From positions 1 through 64,000 of the forward strand of contig NZ_PQIA01000018.1 in NCBI RefSeq assembly GCF_003385235.1: a stretch of 64,000 bases of DNA, written 5' to 3'. Origin of the DNA: Amycolatopsis circi (lineage in GTDB: Bacteria > Actinomycetota > Actinomycetes > Mycobacteriales > Pseudonocardiaceae). Below are positions 63,387-64,000 of the stretch, piece after piece. The translations under genes and the position numbers were made by a program. How positions within the stretch are numbered: position 1 is the stretch's first letter; every line of letters starts with the position of its first letter. Below the pieces are notes generated by a model. The model searched no databases, was not told the origin of the DNA, and saw only the letters and a program-made list of their open reading frames with translations.

Positions 63387-64000
63387 TCACCGCAGACGGC
63401 TGGCGAAGAACGACACGATCTCCCGGACGGCGTCGCCGCGCTGCCGCTCCGGTGTCAGCTTGCCGGCGCAGCCCGCGGGCGCGTCGTCCTCGCCGCCGAT
63501 CTTTCCGGGCGACCATTCGGTGTTGAAGAAGTTGTGGTTGGCCCCGGTGAGCGTCACCGAGCTGGCGTCGGCGTTCTTTCCCACGGCGTCCTTCACGTAC
63601 TGCAGGCCCACCGTGCCGACAGCGCCGTCGCAGGTGCCGACGACCACCTTGAACGGCACCCGGGTGACCAGCACGTCGCTGTTGTCGTCCTCGGTGGAGT
63701 TGAAGTAGACCGGCGCGAGCGGGACGACCGCGCGGATCCGGACGCCTGCGGGCCATTCGGGCGCGTGCTTGTCGGAGGCCTGCCACATCACGCCCTTGCC
63801 GCCGCGGGAATGTCCCATCGTTCCGACGCGGGAGAGATCGACGTGCCCGCGGAACCTCCCGAGCGCCCCCGCCAGCGGACCCTCTCCGCGCGCCAGATCG
63901 CGCCACAGCTCCAGGTGCTTGTTGACCAGATGGGCGCGAGCGTAGTAGCCCTCGTCGCCGAGAAGGTGCGCGTTGATGGCGTTGGCGCTGATCGAAACCA
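63387..64000 (-). CDS. Alpha/beta hydrolase, truncated by the window end
   Basis: The frame is open from the window edge to the stop at 63387, about 204 residues. ISANAINAHLLGDEGYYARA and HLELWRDLARG precede the nucleophile elbow VGTMGHSRGGKGVMWQAS, and the later VVVGTCDGAVGTVG and TLTGANHNFFNTEW carry the likely acid and His. The pattern is that of exported actinomycete esterase/cutinase-like hydrolases. The N-terminus, with any signal peptide, lies outside. Confidence 0.88.
   Translation of the reverse strand, partial: VSISANAINAHLLGDEGYYARAHLVNKHLELWRDLARGEGPLAGALGRFRGHVDLSRVGTMGHSRGGKGVMWQASDKHAPEWPAGVRIRAVVPLAPVYFNSTEDDNSDVLVTRVPFKVVVGTCDGAVGTVGLQYVKDAVGKNADASSVTLTGANHNFFNTEWSPGKIGGEDDAPAGCAGKLTPERQRGDAVREIVSFFASRLR

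Overview
The window is high-GC, gene-dense DNA with GTG/TTG starts, many 4-bp stop/start overlaps, a SARP/AfsR-type regulator, ECF sigma factor, LPMO, MmyB-like and MocR regulators and macrolide-type glycosyltransferase. This fits a filamentous actinomycete, most likely a member of the Pseudonocardiaceae such as Amycolatopsis (inference from composition and gene families only). Bases 1-66 are not genomic: they match a Nextera P7 adapter with its N710 index, so the window begins at a contig end.

Region 1 (about 0.5-10 kb): an AraC regulator divergent from an NmrA-like NAD(P)-binding protein, an MBL-fold-like protein, a secreted PQQ-type beta-propeller, and a small secreted protein divergent from a 928-aa SARP-NB-ARC-TPR regulator.

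Region 2 (10-29 kb) is a sugar-utilisation locus. It holds a SIS isomerase, a ROK kinase, the remains of a PfkB kinase and of a class II aldolase joined by a deletion, a secreted GH31 enzyme, a secreted ricin-domain protein, an ABC importer (lipoprotein, two permeases, ATPase), a DUF5107 protein, a DeoR repressor, a second secreted GH31 and an AA10 LPMO. The set suggests import and breakdown of an alpha-galactosidic or alpha-GalNAc glycan, with the final aldol-cleavage arm now broken.

Region 3 (29-47 kb) is envelope and housekeeping-accessory: an EthD/AhpD pair under a double operator, a degenerate ABC ATPase with a YhgE/Pip membrane protein, lipoproteins, a polysaccharide deacetylase, a DUF3152 zincin-like protein, an aminotransferase/MocR pair, an aldo-keto reductase/XRE pair, and a MurJ flippase outside the context expected near oriC.

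Region 4 (47-51 kb) carries the most unusual arrangement: two sister tRNA-like genes with the same body but different anticodons (CTT and CAG), 23 nt upstream of a 762-aa helical protein I do not recognise.

Region 5 (51-57 kb) looks like a small tailoring cluster: methyltransferase, membrane protein and glycosyltransferase with overlapping ends, then SDR and P450 genes divergent from an unusual IS30-type-HTH/MarR fusion regulator. Region 6 (57-64 kb) holds a broken copy of the region 1 MBL gene, a 41-aa membrane protein, a hydrolase/VOC pair controlled by a divergent TetR gene with a clear operator, a SigX5-type sigma factor, a DHFR-family protein and a truncated alpha/beta hydrolase at the window end. 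At least five genes are frameshifted or truncated. This may be real decay or low assembly quality, and the adapter at the contig end makes the second possibility worth testing.
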